Assembly (NCBI RefSeq): GCF_019266065.1
Contig: NZ_LPNR01000124.1
Location: forward strand, 103,710-167,709
Origin: Nocardia sp. MH4
Lineage (GTDB): Bacteria; Actinomycetota; Actinomycetes; Mycobacteriales; Mycobacteriaceae
DNA length: 64,000 bases
Reading direction: 5' to 3'
A model generated the notes under the pieces. It was not told the DNA's origin. It was given only the letters and a program-made list of their open reading frames with translations, and ran no database searches. Below are positions 8,532 through 16,489 of the stretch, in pieces (the stretch's first letter is position 1; each line of letters begins with the position of its first letter). The position numbers and the translations under genes are program-made.

Positions 8532-9785
8532 GTGGCCGATCCCAGCGAGTTCTCCTTCTCCGTAGGCACCCGTCTCGACCGCGGGCGCCACGGCCGTACC
8601 GGCGTCATCGGTACCCCGCACGGCGAGATCGCCACGCCCGCGTTCATCCCGGTGGGCACCAAGGCGTCGGTGAAGGCGGTGCTGCCGGAGACGATGAAGG
8701 ACCTCGGCGCGCAGGCACTGCTGGCCAACGCCTATCACCTGTACCTGCAGCCGGGCGCCGACATCGTCGACGAGGCGGGCGGTCTCGGTACCTTCATGAA
8801 CTGGTCCGGCCCGACCTTCACCGACAGCGGCGGCTTCCAGGTGATGTCGCTGGGCGTCGGGTTCAAGAAGGTGCTCGCGATGGAAGCGGTCGACATCCGC
8901 TCCGACGAGGTGATCGCCGAGGGCAAGGAGCGCCTGGCCACCGTCGACGACGACGGCGTCACCTTCCGCTCGCACCTGGACGGTTCCAAGCACCGCTTCA
9001 CCCCCGAGGTGTCGATGGGCATCCAGCATCAGCTCGGCGCCGACATCATGTTCGCCTTCGACGAGCTGACCACCCTGCTGAACACTCGCGGCTACCAGGA
9101 GAAATCGCTGCAGCGCACGCACGAGTGGGCGCAGCGCTGCATCGACGAGCACGAGAAGCTCACCGGCGAGCGCGGGCACCGTCCCTACCAGGCGCTGTTC
9201 GCGGTGATCCAGGGCGCCCAGTACGAGGACTTGCGGCGCAAGGCCTGTCGCGAGCTCGAGGAGATTCGGGGTGCCGGCGGAACGGAGTTCGACGGCTACG
9301 GCATCGGCGGCGCGCTGGAGAAGCACAATCTCGGCACCATCGTCGGCTGGTGCTGTGACGAGCTGCCCGAACACAAGCCGCGCCATATGCTCGGCATCAG
9401 CGAGCCCGAGGACATGTTCGTCGCCATCGAGAACGGTGCCGACACCTTCGACTGCGTGAATCCGTCCCGGGTGGCGCGCAACGCGGCGATCTACGTGGAC
9501 CAGGGCCGGTTCAACATCAACACCAGCCGCTTCCGCCGCGATTTCACCCCGATCGACGAGAACTGCGACTGCTACACCTGCGCGCACTACACCCGCGCCT
9601 ACCTGCATCACCTGTTCAAGGCCAAGGAGATGCTCTCGGCCACGCTCTGCACGATCCACAACGAGCGGTTCACCGTGCGGCTGGTCGACCGGATCCGCGC
9701 CAGCATCGAGGGCGGCTACTTCGACGAGTTCAAGACCGAATTCCTCGGCCAGTGGCAAGGCCGGATCAAGGCGCCGGGGGCGTAG
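8532..9785 (+). CDS. tgt: tRNA-guanine transglycosylase
   Basis: A 417-residue enzyme that exchanges guanine-34 of GUN-anticodon tRNAs for a queuosine precursor base (preQ1 in most bacteria, queuine in some salvaging species). TDSGGFQVMSLG around residue 97 carries the conserved catalytic-site Asp. DTFDCVNPSR carries the nucleophilic Asp region. The CDCYTCAHYTRAYLHH segment near the C-terminus is the zinc site. GTG start at 8532. The gene lies convergent to a YhhQ-type transporter and about 2.2 kb from gluQ, so three parts of queuosine metabolism are together. No preQ0/preQ1 synthesis genes occur in the window, so substrate choice cannot be read from context. Confidence 0.96.
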   Translation: MADPSEFSFSVGTRLDRGRHGRTGVIGTPHGEIATPAFIPVGTKASVKAVLPETMKDLGAQALLANAYHLYLQPGADIVDEAGGLGTFMNWSGPTFTDSGGFQVMSLGVGFKKVLAMEAVDIRSDEVIAEGKERLATVDDDGVTFRSHLDGSKHRFTPEVSMGIQHQLGADIMFAFDELTTLLNTRGYQEKSLQRTHEWAQRCIDEHEKLTGERGHRPYQALFAVIQGAQYEDLRRKACRELEEIRGAGGTEFDGYGIGGALEKHNLGTIVGWCCDELPEHKPRHMLGISEPEDMFVAIENGADTFDCVNPSRVARNAAIYVDQGRFNINTSRFRRDFTPIDENCDCYTCAHYTRAYLHHLFKAKEMLSATLCTIHNERFTVRLVDRIRASIEGGYFDEFKTEFLGQWQGRIKAPGA

Positions 9786-9810
9786 CGGCGGACCGGAGGC
9801 CGGTCCGCCG
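9786..9810. terminator. Bidirectional terminator-like hairpin between tgt and the transporter
   Basis: Perfect 11-bp inverted repeat (9786-9796 and 9800-9810) with a 3-base loop, lying in the 33-base gap between two convergent genes. Confidence 0.6.
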
Positions 9811-9818
9811 CGGGCCGC

Positions 9819-10592
9819 CTAATCGTGCAGGGCGTCGACCTCGGCCGGGCCGTAGGTCGGTTCGGTCTTCTTGAGGAGCGCGATCACGCGGTAGGTGATC
9901 GGCATGACGATGATCTCGCACAGCGTCTTCCACACGAAGCCGACGATGACGTAGTTGACGAACGACTGCCAGGTGTTGATGCCGATGGCGGTGGCGGCGA
10001 TCGAGCAGAAGATCAGCGTGTCGGCGAACTCGCCGATCACCGTGGAGCCGAGCAGCCGGGCCCACAGATGCTTCTCCTTGGTGCGTTCCTTGATCAGCAC
10101 CAGGGTGGCCGAGTTCAGCAGCTGGCCGACGAAGTAGCCGGCCAGGCCGGCGAGCACCAGCTGCGGGGTGGTGCCGAGGACCGTCCGGAACGCTTCCTGG
10201 TTCTCGTAGAAGCCGGCGGCGGGCAGCCGGATCGCGATCGCGAAGCACGCGACGGTCAGCAGCAGCGCGCCGAAACCGGTGTAGATGGCGTGGCGGGTGG
10301 CACGGAAGCCGTACACCTCGCTGAGCACGTCACCGAGGATGTAGGCGAGCGGGAACAGGAAGAAGGCGCCGTCGGTCGCGATCGGCAGGATCTGCAGCGG
10401 GCCCAGCATCACCGATTGGTCGGCGAAGAACTCGACGCCCTTGGTGGCGCAGATGTTGGAGATGATCAGCGTCGCCGTGAACACGGCGACGATTACCGGG
10501 TAGAACCCCCGCGCAACCTGGGCGAATGCCGCATGGTCCGGCGCGGGGCGCCCAGATTCGGCAGGTTGGTCGAGCGTGTTTGCATCAGTCAC
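9819..10592 (-). CDS. Queuosine precursor transporter (YhhQ/QPTR family)
   Basis: A 257-residue integral membrane protein of the DUF165/VUT_1 family, with about six hydrophobic segments beginning with the helix around VIVAVFTATLIISN and ending with a polar tail. The family (E. coli YhhQ) imports preQ0/preQ1 or, in some lineages, queuine. GTG start (10590-10592) in the short divergent gap with the DUF4190 gene; a longer upstream frame is rejected because it runs antisense to that gene. Convergent with tgt across a hairpin. The association with tgt supports the role; the actual base imported is not determined here. Confidence 0.9.
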   Translation of the reverse strand: MTDANTLDQPAESGRPAPDHAAFAQVARGFYPVIVAVFTATLIISNICATKGVEFFADQSVMLGPLQILPIATDGAFFLFPLAYILGDVLSEVYGFRATRHAIYTGFGALLLTVACFAIAIRLPAAGFYENQEAFRTVLGTTPQLVLAGLAGYFVGQLLNSATLVLIKERTKEKHLWARLLGSTVIGEFADTLIFCSIAATAIGINTWQSFVNYVIVGFVWKTLCEIIVMPITYRVIALLKKTEPTYGPAEVDALHD

Positions 10593-10654
10593 GGCTCCTA
10601 TCCAACCAAGGTCGCGGTGCCTCACGGGCGCCGGTTGTGGAATACGCTGTACCA

Positions 10655-11212
10655 ATGACGAATCCCGGCGATTCCGACGAGTGGTGGAAGCAGTACGGCG
10701 GCTCCGGCGTGTCGCCGGAGTCCGGCGCGCCGGGCTCGGTGCCGCAGTACCCGTCCGCGCAGCCGTCGCAGCCTCCCAGCTACCCGTCGACGCCGCAGTA
10801 CCCGCAGCAGCCCGCCCCTCCGCCGTCGCAGCCGCAGTACCCCAACTACCAGCAGCCCTCGGCGCCGCAGTACCCGCAGCAGCCACCGCAGCCCGCCTAC
10901 GGCGCCTACCCCGCCGGGGGCGGTTACCAGCCCTACGGCGGGTTCCCGCAGCCGCAGGGCACCAACGGCCTGGCGATCGGCGCGCTGGTCTCCTCGCTGG
11001 TCGGCCTGTGCACCTGCATCGGGTCGATCGTGGGCATCGTGCTCGGTGTGATGGCGCTCAACCAGATCAAGGAGCGCGGCGGTGAAGGCCGCGGTATGGC
11101 GCTGGCCGGCATCTGGATCGGCGCGATCACCCTGGTGCTGGGTCTGCTGTACGTGGTCTTCGTCATCGTGCTCGGGGTAGCGGGCGGGCTGGATTCCTCC
11201 ACCTCGTACTGA
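10655..11212 (+). CDS. DUF4190-type membrane protein with Pro/Gln/Tyr-rich cytoplasmic tail
   Basis: A 185-residue protein. The N-terminal half is low-complexity, with repeated PQYP, PSQP and QQPS motifs. The C-terminal half has two hydrophobic segments flanking the motif NQIKERGGEGRGMALAGI, characteristic of DUF4190 proteins. Function unknown; such tails in Mycobacteriales often sit on envelope-associated membrane proteins. The start is the ATG at 10655, 62 bases from the divergent transporter. A strong shared terminator follows, and the convergent neighbour (RDD protein) has a similar YGQQ-rich tail, so both may belong to the same kind of membrane-tethered disordered proteins. Confidence 0.85.
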   Translation: MTNPGDSDEWWKQYGGSGVSPESGAPGSVPQYPSAQPSQPPSYPSTPQYPQQPAPPPSQPQYPNYQQPSAPQYPQQPPQPAYGAYPAGGGYQPYGGFPQPQGTNGLAIGALVSSLVGLCTCIGSIVGIVLGVMALNQIKERGGEGRGMALAGIWIGAITLVLGLLYVVFVIVLGVAGGLDSSTSY

Positions 11213-11229
11213 CTTTCCGGAAAACGAAC

Positions 11230-11259
11230 AGGGGCGCTTCCGTATCCGGAAGCGCCCCT
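11230..11259. terminator. Bidirectional terminator between convergent DUF4190 and RDD genes
   Basis: Perfect 13-bp inverted repeat (11230-11242 and 11247-11259) with a TATC loop. GACGTTTTCG follows on the plus strand and TGTTCGTTTTCC on the minus strand, so both transcripts get a T-rich tail. Confidence 0.85.
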
Positions 11260-11280
11260 GACGTTTTCGTCAGCCGGGAA

Positions 11281-11967
11281 TCAGCCCTTGACGACCTGCG
11301 TGCCGCCGGCGAACTTGTCGTGCCAGCCCTGCTTGTTCGGGTCCTGGGAGATGGTGATCATGATGTAGATCGCCAGGCCCAGGCTGATCAGGCCACCGAC
11401 GCACGGGATCAGGCCGACGATCTGGAACAGGTTGCGCTTGGCCGACTGCTCCGGGGTCAGGTTCGGCGCGCCACCGGGGGCGACGACCCGCAGGCCCAGC
11501 ATCTTCTTGCCGAGCGAGGTGCCCTGGGTGACTTCCATGGCGATGAAGTAGCCGTAGACCGCCAGCGAAACGACAGCGCCGCTGACGAACTGGTAGGTGT
11601 TACCGCTGAACACCAGCGCCAGCACGATCGCGAGCGGGAGGCTGACGATCAGGTTGTCGATGACGCGCGCGCCGATCCGGATGCCCAGATCGGCAGGCTG
11701 CACGCCGCCGTAACCCTGCTGGCCGTAGCCGCCCTGGCCGCCCGGGTAGGCCTGCTGGCCGTACTGGTCCTGGCCGTAGGCCGGCTGCTGCTGGCCGTAG
11801 GGGTCCTGGTTGTAACCGGGCTGGGGCTGCCCGTACGGCTGCTGCTGCCCGTATCCCGGCTGCTGCTGGCCGTAACCCGGCTGCTGCTGGCCGTAGGGGT
11901 CCTGGCCGTAGCCGCCGGGCTGACCGCCCTGCGGGTACTGGTTGGGGTCGTAACCACCGCTGGTCAT
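11281..11967 (-). CDS. RDD-family membrane protein with YGQQ-rich tail
   Basis: A 228-residue protein. Residues about 1-75 are a low-complexity Gly/Tyr/Gln/Pro tail with repeats such as QQPGYGQQ. The C-terminal part begins LGIRIGARVIDNLIV, the Arg-Asp motif of RDD proteins, and has about three membrane segments (including SGAVVSLAVYGYFIAM) and the motif GTSLGKKMLGLRVV. RDD proteins are small polytopic proteins of uncertain, possibly transport-related, function. The ATG start at 11965-11967 was chosen because the upstream extension has no ribosome site and approaches the end of gluQ. It is 43 bases downstream of gluQ on the same strand. Confidence 0.88.
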   Translation of the reverse strand: MTSGGYDPNQYPQGGQPGGYGQDPYGQQQPGYGQQQPGYGQQQPYGQPQPGYNQDPYGQQQPAYGQDQYGQQAYPGGQGGYGQQGYGGVQPADLGIRIGARVIDNLIVSLPLAIVLALVFSGNTYQFVSGAVVSLAVYGYFIAMEVTQGTSLGKKMLGLRVVAPGGAPNLTPEQSAKRNLFQIVGLIPCVGGLISLGLAIYIMITISQDPNKQGWHDKFAGGTQVVKG

Positions 11968-12010
11968 AAATTCGTCCTCGTCGTGATCAGGAGATCGGTC
12001 GATGCGTACG

Positions 12011-12937
12011 TTACGGACATCCCTCTGGTCGGAACAACCCGATAGGCTCGAGTATCCATGGTTTTCCCGGTATCCGCGCCGGGTCGAAAACTTCACGGAG
12101 CTCGGCTGTTGTCCGCGCGGTGTAGCCGAGGGAGCCGGCGAGGGCCGCCACCACATCCTCGGGCGTGTTGCCCAGGGCGCGCTGATCCGAAAGACTCACG
12201 GCACCGTCGCGTTTGGCCAGTCGCTTGCCCTCCTGGTTGAGCACCAGCGGGACGTGCGCGTAGCTCGGCGTGGCCAGGCCGAGCAGTTCGGCGAGGTAGG
12301 CCTGGCGCGGGGTCGACGGCAACAGGTCGTCGCCGCGGACCACCTGGTCGACGCCCTGCGCCGCGTCGTCGACGACGACCGTCAGGTTGTAGGCGGGGAT
12401 TCCGTCGCCCCGCCGCAGCACCAGATCGTCGACGGCGCCACGGTATTCGCCGTGCAGGAGATCGGTGATCGCGTAGTCGTCGACGTCGGCGCGTAATCGC
12501 AGCGCGCCGCGCCGTCCTTCGGTGCGCTTGGCGGCGCGCTCGGTGTCGGTGAGGTGGCGGCAGGTGCCCGGGTAGGCGCCCATCGGTCCGTGCGGCGCGG
12601 TCGCGGCCTGCTGGATCTCGCGGCGGGTGCAGAAACACTCGTAGGTGCGTCCCGCGGCGGTGAGCTCGGCGATGGCGGCGTCGTAGCGCGCGAGCCGCTC
12701 GGACTGGCGCACCACGGGGCCGTCCCAATCGATACCGATGGCGGCGAGGTCGTCGAGCTGGCGTTCGGCGGCGCCGGGGCGGACCCGATCGAGATCGTCG
12801 ATCCGGAGCAGGAAGTCGCGTCCGGTCGTGCGGGCGAACAGCCACGCCAGGATCGCGGTGCGCAGATTGCCCAGGTGCAGTTCACCCGAGGGGCTCGGGG
12901 CGTACCGGCCCGCGCCGGTGGAGCGGCTAATTGGCAC
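12011..12937 (-). CDS. gluQ: Glutamyl-Q tRNA(Asp) synthetase
   Basis: A 308-residue catalytic-core paralogue of glutamyl-tRNA synthetase without the anticodon-binding domain. It has the HIGH-type motif SGELHLGNLRTA near residue 20, the zinc-site cysteines CFCTRRE with a later Tyr/Cys pair (YPGTCRHL), and the KMSKS-type motif GKRLAKRDGA around residue 240. The family activates glutamate and attaches it to queuosine-34 of tRNA(Asp), so it needs Q-modified tRNA. With tgt and the YhhQ-type transporter nearby, the window covers uptake, insertion and glutamylation of Q. GTG start at 12935-12937. Probably cotranscribed with the DUF309 gene 9 bases upstream. Confidence 0.95.
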   Translation of the reverse strand: MPISRSTGAGRYAPSPSGELHLGNLRTAILAWLFARTTGRDFLLRIDDLDRVRPGAAERQLDDLAAIGIDWDGPVVRQSERLARYDAAIAELTAAGRTYECFCTRREIQQAATAPHGPMGAYPGTCRHLTDTERAAKRTEGRRGALRLRADVDDYAITDLLHGEYRGAVDDLVLRRGDGIPAYNLTVVVDDAAQGVDQVVRGDDLLPSTPRQAYLAELLGLATPSYAHVPLVLNQEGKRLAKRDGAVSLSDQRALGNTPEDVVAALAGSLGYTARTTAELREVFDPARIPGKPWILEPIGLFRPEGCP

Positions 12938-12946
12938 CGGACCATC

Positions 12947-13435
12947 CTATGCGGCGGACGGGTGGCACAGCCGCGGCCGCAACTGCTCCTCGGCGATGGG
13001 GCCGCCCGTGTCCAGCGCGGCGAGCAGGACGGCGGCGTGGGCGATCAACCCGGCCCGGTCGACGTCGTGCTGCTGCGCATTCGCCGGGTAGGTCCCGAGC
13101 CGCTCGCTCGCGCGGCGCAGCAGAGTACCCGCGCCCTTGGCGTTCCCACGCTGGATGTGGGTGATGCCGACGGCGTATTGCGCCAGCCCCTGCCAGAGCA
13201 TCCGCTCGGCTACCGGCCTGTTCTTCCATGCCGCCTCCAATACCTCATGGGCATTGAAAGCCAAACCGTCGTCCAGCAGTTGCTGAGCGAAGGTGAGAGT
13301 TTGCTGGGGTGCCAGCTCCAGGTCGTCCGGAATTCGGGCGACTCCGGCACTGCCGGGAGGTAGCGGCCTGCCGAGTCGGTCCCTGGGGCGGTCGTTGCGG
13401 GCACGACCTGCGGCGTCGCGATCACGGGAGATCAT
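12947..13435 (-). CDS. DUF309-family protein
   Basis: A 162-residue protein. The DUF309 core contains NAHEVLEAAWK followed by MLWQGLAQYAVGITHIQRGNAKGA, a helical family with a conserved HE..E motif and unknown biochemical role. The N-terminal RDRDAAGRARNDRPRDRLGR is typical of actinobacterial members, which supports the ATG at 13433-13435; an in-frame GTG five codons upstream is possible. It lies 9 bases upstream of gluQ on the same strand, so the two are probably one transcript. No known link between DUF309 and tRNA modification is claimed. Confidence 0.85.
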   Translation of the reverse strand: MISRDRDAAGRARNDRPRDRLGRPLPPGSAGVARIPDDLELAPQQTLTFAQQLLDDGLAFNAHEVLEAAWKNRPVAERMLWQGLAQYAVGITHIQRGNAKGAGTLLRRASERLGTYPANAQQHDVDRAGLIAHAAVLLAALDTGGPIAEEQLRPRLCHPSAA

Positions 13436-13450
13436 TCCCCCATGATCCAC

Positions 13451-13854
13451 GGCCGCCGTTCGTGGTGCCCGAGGGGCGGCTGGGACAGTCGAGAAATTGA
13501 CGTATCACGGACTAATCACATGGAAGTAAAAGTTGATGTGTCAGCCGGTTCGGGAATGGGTACAGGGGTCCGGCAATGCTCCCGCAAACGTGAAGCTTCG
13601 CAAGCTTGGCAAACCCATATGAGAAAGCAAATTCTCATCCGCAAACTTGCGGAAGACCTGCTAGTGTTTCTTCCGCGGGGGCAGCCCCCGGAGGCGGAAA
13701 CGCCTCGATGCGCTGGTTCGTGCCGGTCGGTTGCGCGCACCGTGTGGCAGTGCTCTGTGTGCCACGAAGTAACTCGTCGATCGCGCCGGATATCGGAATG
13801 TTGCAACGATTCCTGGAGTAATCCCGTTCTCGATCATGCAAAGGAGTAAGTGCC
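13451..13854. other. Low-coding intergenic stretch upstream of the DUF397 gene
   Basis: About 400 bases without a convincing gene. Base composition is visibly less GC-rich than the neighbours (runs such as GGAAGTAAAAGTTGATG and AAGCAAATTCTCATCCGCAAACTT). One plus-strand frame stays open to 13849, but its Cys/Arg-rich translation resembles no family I know. A hairpin-forming segment (CCGCGGGGGC/GCCCCCGGAGG, about 13673-13694) is present. DUF397 genes usually follow an XRE regulator; none is visible here, so this may be decayed or foreign DNA. Confidence 0.4.
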
Positions 13855-14064
13855 GTGGAGGTTGATGTGACGGACGCTGTGTGGCGGAAGAGCACCTACA
13901 GCGGACCCGATGGGAACTGCGTGGAAGTGGCCTTTCTCGCCGGCGGCGATGTCGCGGTCCGCGACACCAAGGATCGCGGTCGCGGTCCCGTGCTGGCCTT
14001 CGGACCGGGAGAGTGGCGCGCGTTCCTAGCCGACGTCACCGCGGGAGAGTTCGCGCGCGGCTGA
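13855..14064 (+). CDS. DUF397 domain protein
   Basis: A 69-residue protein made up almost wholly of the DUF397 domain: WRKSTYSGPDGNCVEVA, then VAVRDTKDRGRGPVLAFGPGEW, then AFLADVTAGEF. GTG start with AAAGGAG 8 bases upstream. In actinomycetes these proteins normally sit beside an XRE/HTH regulator and are thought to work with it; in Streptomyces the BldB/AbaA-like systems are examples. Here no XRE gene is directly upstream; the nearest XRE genes are at 15591 and 16327 on the opposite strand. It is therefore an orphan copy. Confidence 0.9.
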   Translation: MEVDVTDAVWRKSTYSGPDGNCVEVAFLAGGDVAVRDTKDRGRGPVLAFGPGEWRAFLADVTAGEFARG

Positions 14065-14081
14065 GCCGCACCATGCGCCTC

Positions 14082-14127
14082 GAGAAGGCAGCACGGGCCC
14101 CGGGTCGGTAGGACTCGGGGCCTTCTC
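14082..14127 (+). terminator. Terminator-like hairpin after DUF397 gene
   Basis: Outer arms GAGAAGGC (14082-14089) and GCCTTCTC (14120-14127) enclose an inner near-perfect CCCCGGGTC/GACTCGGGG stem. It begins 17 bases after the stop codon. Confidence 0.55.
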
Positions 14128-14151
14128 TGTGGCGTGGCCTATCGTGGCCGG

Positions 14152-15594
14152 ATGACCACGATGGCCGCGCGCGACGCGACGATGTTCTGGCTGTCGCGCC
14201 GCGGCGCCAATGACGTGTTCCTGCTCTACTGCTTCGCCGAAACCGGCAGCACCACAGACGAACTCCGCGCTTTCCTCGCCGCACGTTCGGCGCGTATTCC
14301 GGATCTGCGGATCCGGATTCGGGAGATTCCGGGCAACCTCGACTATCCGCGGTGGGAACCCGCCGAATTCACCGCCCAGCAATTCGTCACGCATCGTCCC
14401 AGCGGGCTCGGCTGGCCCGCGCTGCTCGACCGTGTCGGCGAACTGCTGGGTACCGGTGTGAACGGCACCGAAAGTCCTTGGCGTGTCCATGTTTTCCGCG
14501 ATGTGCGCGACGCGCCCGCGTCGGCGGGGCCCGTGCTGGTCGTCGTGCTACAGATATCGCACGCCCTGGCCGACGGCACCAGAGCCGCCGCTGTCGCGCG
14601 TTCGCTGTTCGCTCCGGCGCCGGTGGGCGAAGTTATCCCCAGCTCTCCCGGTGTACCTGTGGACAACTCGGAAGATCCCCCGGTCGAGCCTGTGAAAACT
14701 CCTGCACGGCCTGTGGATTACTGGGGACAAATCTGTGCATGGGGTACCGACGCGAGAGTCGCTGGGGTGCTGAGGTTTCCCCGGCAGCTGGTGACCACCG
14801 CGCGCCGGGGACGTGCGGCGCACCGGGCCCAGCGCGAGCTCGCGGACCGCACCGCGGCGGGGAAGGTGCCCGCGCCGACCAAGGGTTTCGCGCCGAACGC
14901 GCTCAATCCGAGCGCTCCGGTCGGGGTATTCGACCATCGGGTTCGCATGCTCGTCGTCGACGCCGAACGCATCCGCGTGCCCGGCCGCACCGTGACAGTC
15001 GTTGCCCTGACAGCGATTTCTCGCGCGCTCATCACCTACCTGGCCGAGATCGGCGACCGCCCCGACCGGCTCGGCACCGCCCTGCCGATGGCATTGCCCG
15101 GCACGGCCGCGGCGCACAACCACTACCGCGGCCTGTCGATCGATCTGCACATCGACGAACCCGACCTCGCCCTCCGCGCCGGGCTGATCGCCGCCGACCT
15201 CGCGACCCGCCGCGAGCGCGCGCTGAATCCACTGCTCGCCGTGCAGGATCGGGTCGGCGCGACGGTCCCGGCGGTCTTCGCCGCCCGCGACGTGGCCAGG
15301 GCCGACCTGGACGGCGTGCCCGCCGCGCTGGACGGCAACACCGTGGTCTCCAGCGTGTACCGCGGCGCCGCCGATCTCGCGTTCGCCGGTGCTCCTGTCC
15401 TGTTCACCGGCGGTTTCCCCGCGCTCGGCACCGTCATGCATCTGACCCACGGCGTGCACGGCATCGGCGAAACCATCGCGCTGTCGGTGCATGCGGACGC
15501 CCGGGTCCTGCCCAATCCGGATCGCTATCTCGCCCTGCTCGCCGATTCGCTGGACGCGGTGGTGGCGTCGCACCGCGAGGCGAGCGGGGTCTAG
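14152..15594 (+). CDS. Wax ester synthase/diacylglycerol acyltransferase-like protein with altered active-site motif
   Basis: A 480-residue member of the WS/DGAT superfamily, which transfers acyl groups from acyl-CoA to alcohols or diacylglycerol. The active-site region reads QISHALADG, where functional enzymes have HHxxxDG: the first His is Ser, while the catalytic second His, Asp and Gly are kept. The C-terminal region (STV-like VVSSVYRG followed by FTGGFPALGTVMHLTHGVHGIGE) matches the WS_DGAT C-terminal domain. The start at ATG 14152 is a choice; there is no clear ribosome site and an ATG six codons upstream is possible. Lipid storage or another acyl transfer is likely, but activity is uncertain. 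It overlaps the convergent XRE gene by 4 bases. Confidence 0.8.
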   Translation: MTTMAARDATMFWLSRRGANDVFLLYCFAETGSTTDELRAFLAARSARIPDLRIRIREIPGNLDYPRWEPAEFTAQQFVTHRPSGLGWPALLDRVGELLGTGVNGTESPWRVHVFRDVRDAPASAGPVLVVVLQISHALADGTRAAAVARSLFAPAPVGEVIPSSPGVPVDNSEDPPVEPVKTPARPVDYWGQICAWGTDARVAGVLRFPRQLVTTARRGRAAHRAQRELADRTAAGKVPAPTKGFAPNALNPSAPVGVFDHRVRMLVVDAERIRVPGRTVTVVALTAISRALITYLAEIGDRPDRLGTALPMALPGTAAAHNHYRGLSIDLHIDEPDLALRAGLIAADLATRRERALNPLLAVQDRVGATVPAVFAARDVARADLDGVPAALDGNTVVSSVYRGAADLAFAGAPVLFTGGFPALGTVMHLTHGVHGIGETIALSVHADARVLPNPDRYLALLADSLDAVVASHREASGV

Positions 15595-16061
15595 TCGCGC
15601 TTCCTGGTCAGTTCGACGCCGACGGCGCGCAAGGCGGAACGCAGCGCGGTGGCGGCGTCGGTGCCCGCGGCCTCGCCTTCCATCAGGCCGTCGATGCGGA
15701 ACGGGCAGAAGTAGCCGGTTCCGTTGTCGCCCTGGTGTGGTCGGTCGATCTCGATGAGCGGCCGGGTCGCGCCGTTTCTCGTCGCTATCGCGTCGGCGAG
15801 GGCGGCGTCGGCCGCGCGTGGATCACGGCGCCGGGTGCCGGGGAGCGCGGGGGCCGACTGGGCGTGCACCCGCTCGTACCAGTCGATCACCTCGGATGGC
15901 GCTGCGCGCGTGCCGGTTTCGTAGTGGCCGAGGGCCGCGCGACTGTACGGGACGCGGGTGGCCAGCGCGGTCAGGGATAGTCCGGCTTCCTCGCGGAGCT
16001 GTCGTAACCGTGCCCCGACGACGGTGGTCTCGCCGTTCCCCTGCTCGCCCCGACTGGACAT
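15591..16061 (-). CDS. XRE-family regulator (short)
   Basis: A 156-residue protein with an N-terminal HTH_XRE domain: LRQLREEAGLSLTALATRVPYSRAALGHYETG (given in two parts: LRQLREEAGLSLTALA and YSRAALGHYETG). The C-terminal part is Ala/Arg-rich and not recognised. The ATG start at 16059-16061 is preceded by the direct repeat TGTAGACG, which may be its operator. Its stop TAG overlaps the stop of the acyltransferase gene. It faces the small ORF at 16205 and the second XRE gene at 16327, so this looks like a regulator cluster. Confidence 0.82.
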   Translation of the reverse strand: MSSRGEQGNGETTVVGARLRQLREEAGLSLTALATRVPYSRAALGHYETGTRAAPSEVIDWYERVHAQSAPALPGTRRRDPRAADAALADAIATRNGATRPLIEIDRPHQGDNGTGYFCPFRIDGLMEGEAAGTDAATALRSALRAVGVELTRKRD

Positions 16062-16064
16062 GGA

Positions 16065-16096
16065 CACACCGTAGCGAACTGTAGACGTTTGTAGAC
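16065..16096 (-). promoter_or_regulatory. Direct repeat in front of the XRE gene
   Basis: Two copies of TGTAGACG lie 10 bases apart (one helical turn) in CTGTAGACGTTTGTAGACGC, just upstream of the XRE start at 16061. The spacing suits a dimeric regulator binding one face of DNA; autoregulation is inferred. Confidence 0.35.
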
Positions 16097-16204
16097 GCTT
16101 TTTGCTGTCCAAAAGGTCTTGACGACGACCATACTTTGCTGCGGTGGCTTCGACACCACCATACCGCGCCACCCGTGCAGCACCGACTGGTTCGGAGGGG
16201 ACAG

Positions 16205-16489
16205 ATGGACATCTACCTGTGGATTGCTGTGGGACTGTTCGTGTTCGGAGCGCTGACCCGCTACCTGTTCCTGCTACCGCCCGTGGAGCCGGGGCGGCCG
16301 ACCGTCGGCGACATCCGCCGCCGGCTTCAGGCCGAGCGCGAACTCCCCGGCCACGACTCGACGGTGCCGTCGGTGCGGACCAGTTCCGACAGGAGCTTCT
16401 CGGCGTCGGACTTCTCCCTGGCCAGCGCGCTCCAGCCGCGGACCACACCGTCGGGGCCGGACTTCGTCGTCCACGAGCCGACCGCATGA
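16205..16489 (+). CDS. Small predicted single-pass membrane protein
   Basis: A 94-residue reading frame with a convincing ribosome site (GGAGGGGACAG then ATG) and a clear N-terminal membrane segment (IYLWIAVGLFVFGALTRYLFLL, given as IYLWIAVGLFVFGALTRY plus LFLL). A basic stretch follows (GDIRRRLQAERELPG). The second half (from 16327) runs antisense to the end of the XRE gene, so either that overlap is real or one of the two ends is wrong. No family recognised. A short membrane protein next to two XRE regulators could be a regulator partner, but there is no direct evidence. Confidence 0.5.
   Translation: MDIYLWIAVGLFVFGALTRYLFLLPPVEPGRPTVGDIRRRLQAERELPGHDSTVPSVRTSSDRSFSASDFSLASALQPRTTPSGPDFVVHEPTA

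Noticed and set aside
9819..10886. Longer start for the queuosine precursor transporter
   Set aside because: The extension is antisense to the Pro/Gln-rich DUF4190 tail and consists of Ala/Gly/Thr/Arg repeats; the GTG at 10590-10592 fits the family start.
13442..13849. Plus-strand frame upstream of DUF397 that could encode a 109-135-residue protein
   Set aside because: Rich in Cys, Arg and Ser with no family resemblance or clear ribosome site. Possibly only open by chance; reported as low-coding DNA instead.
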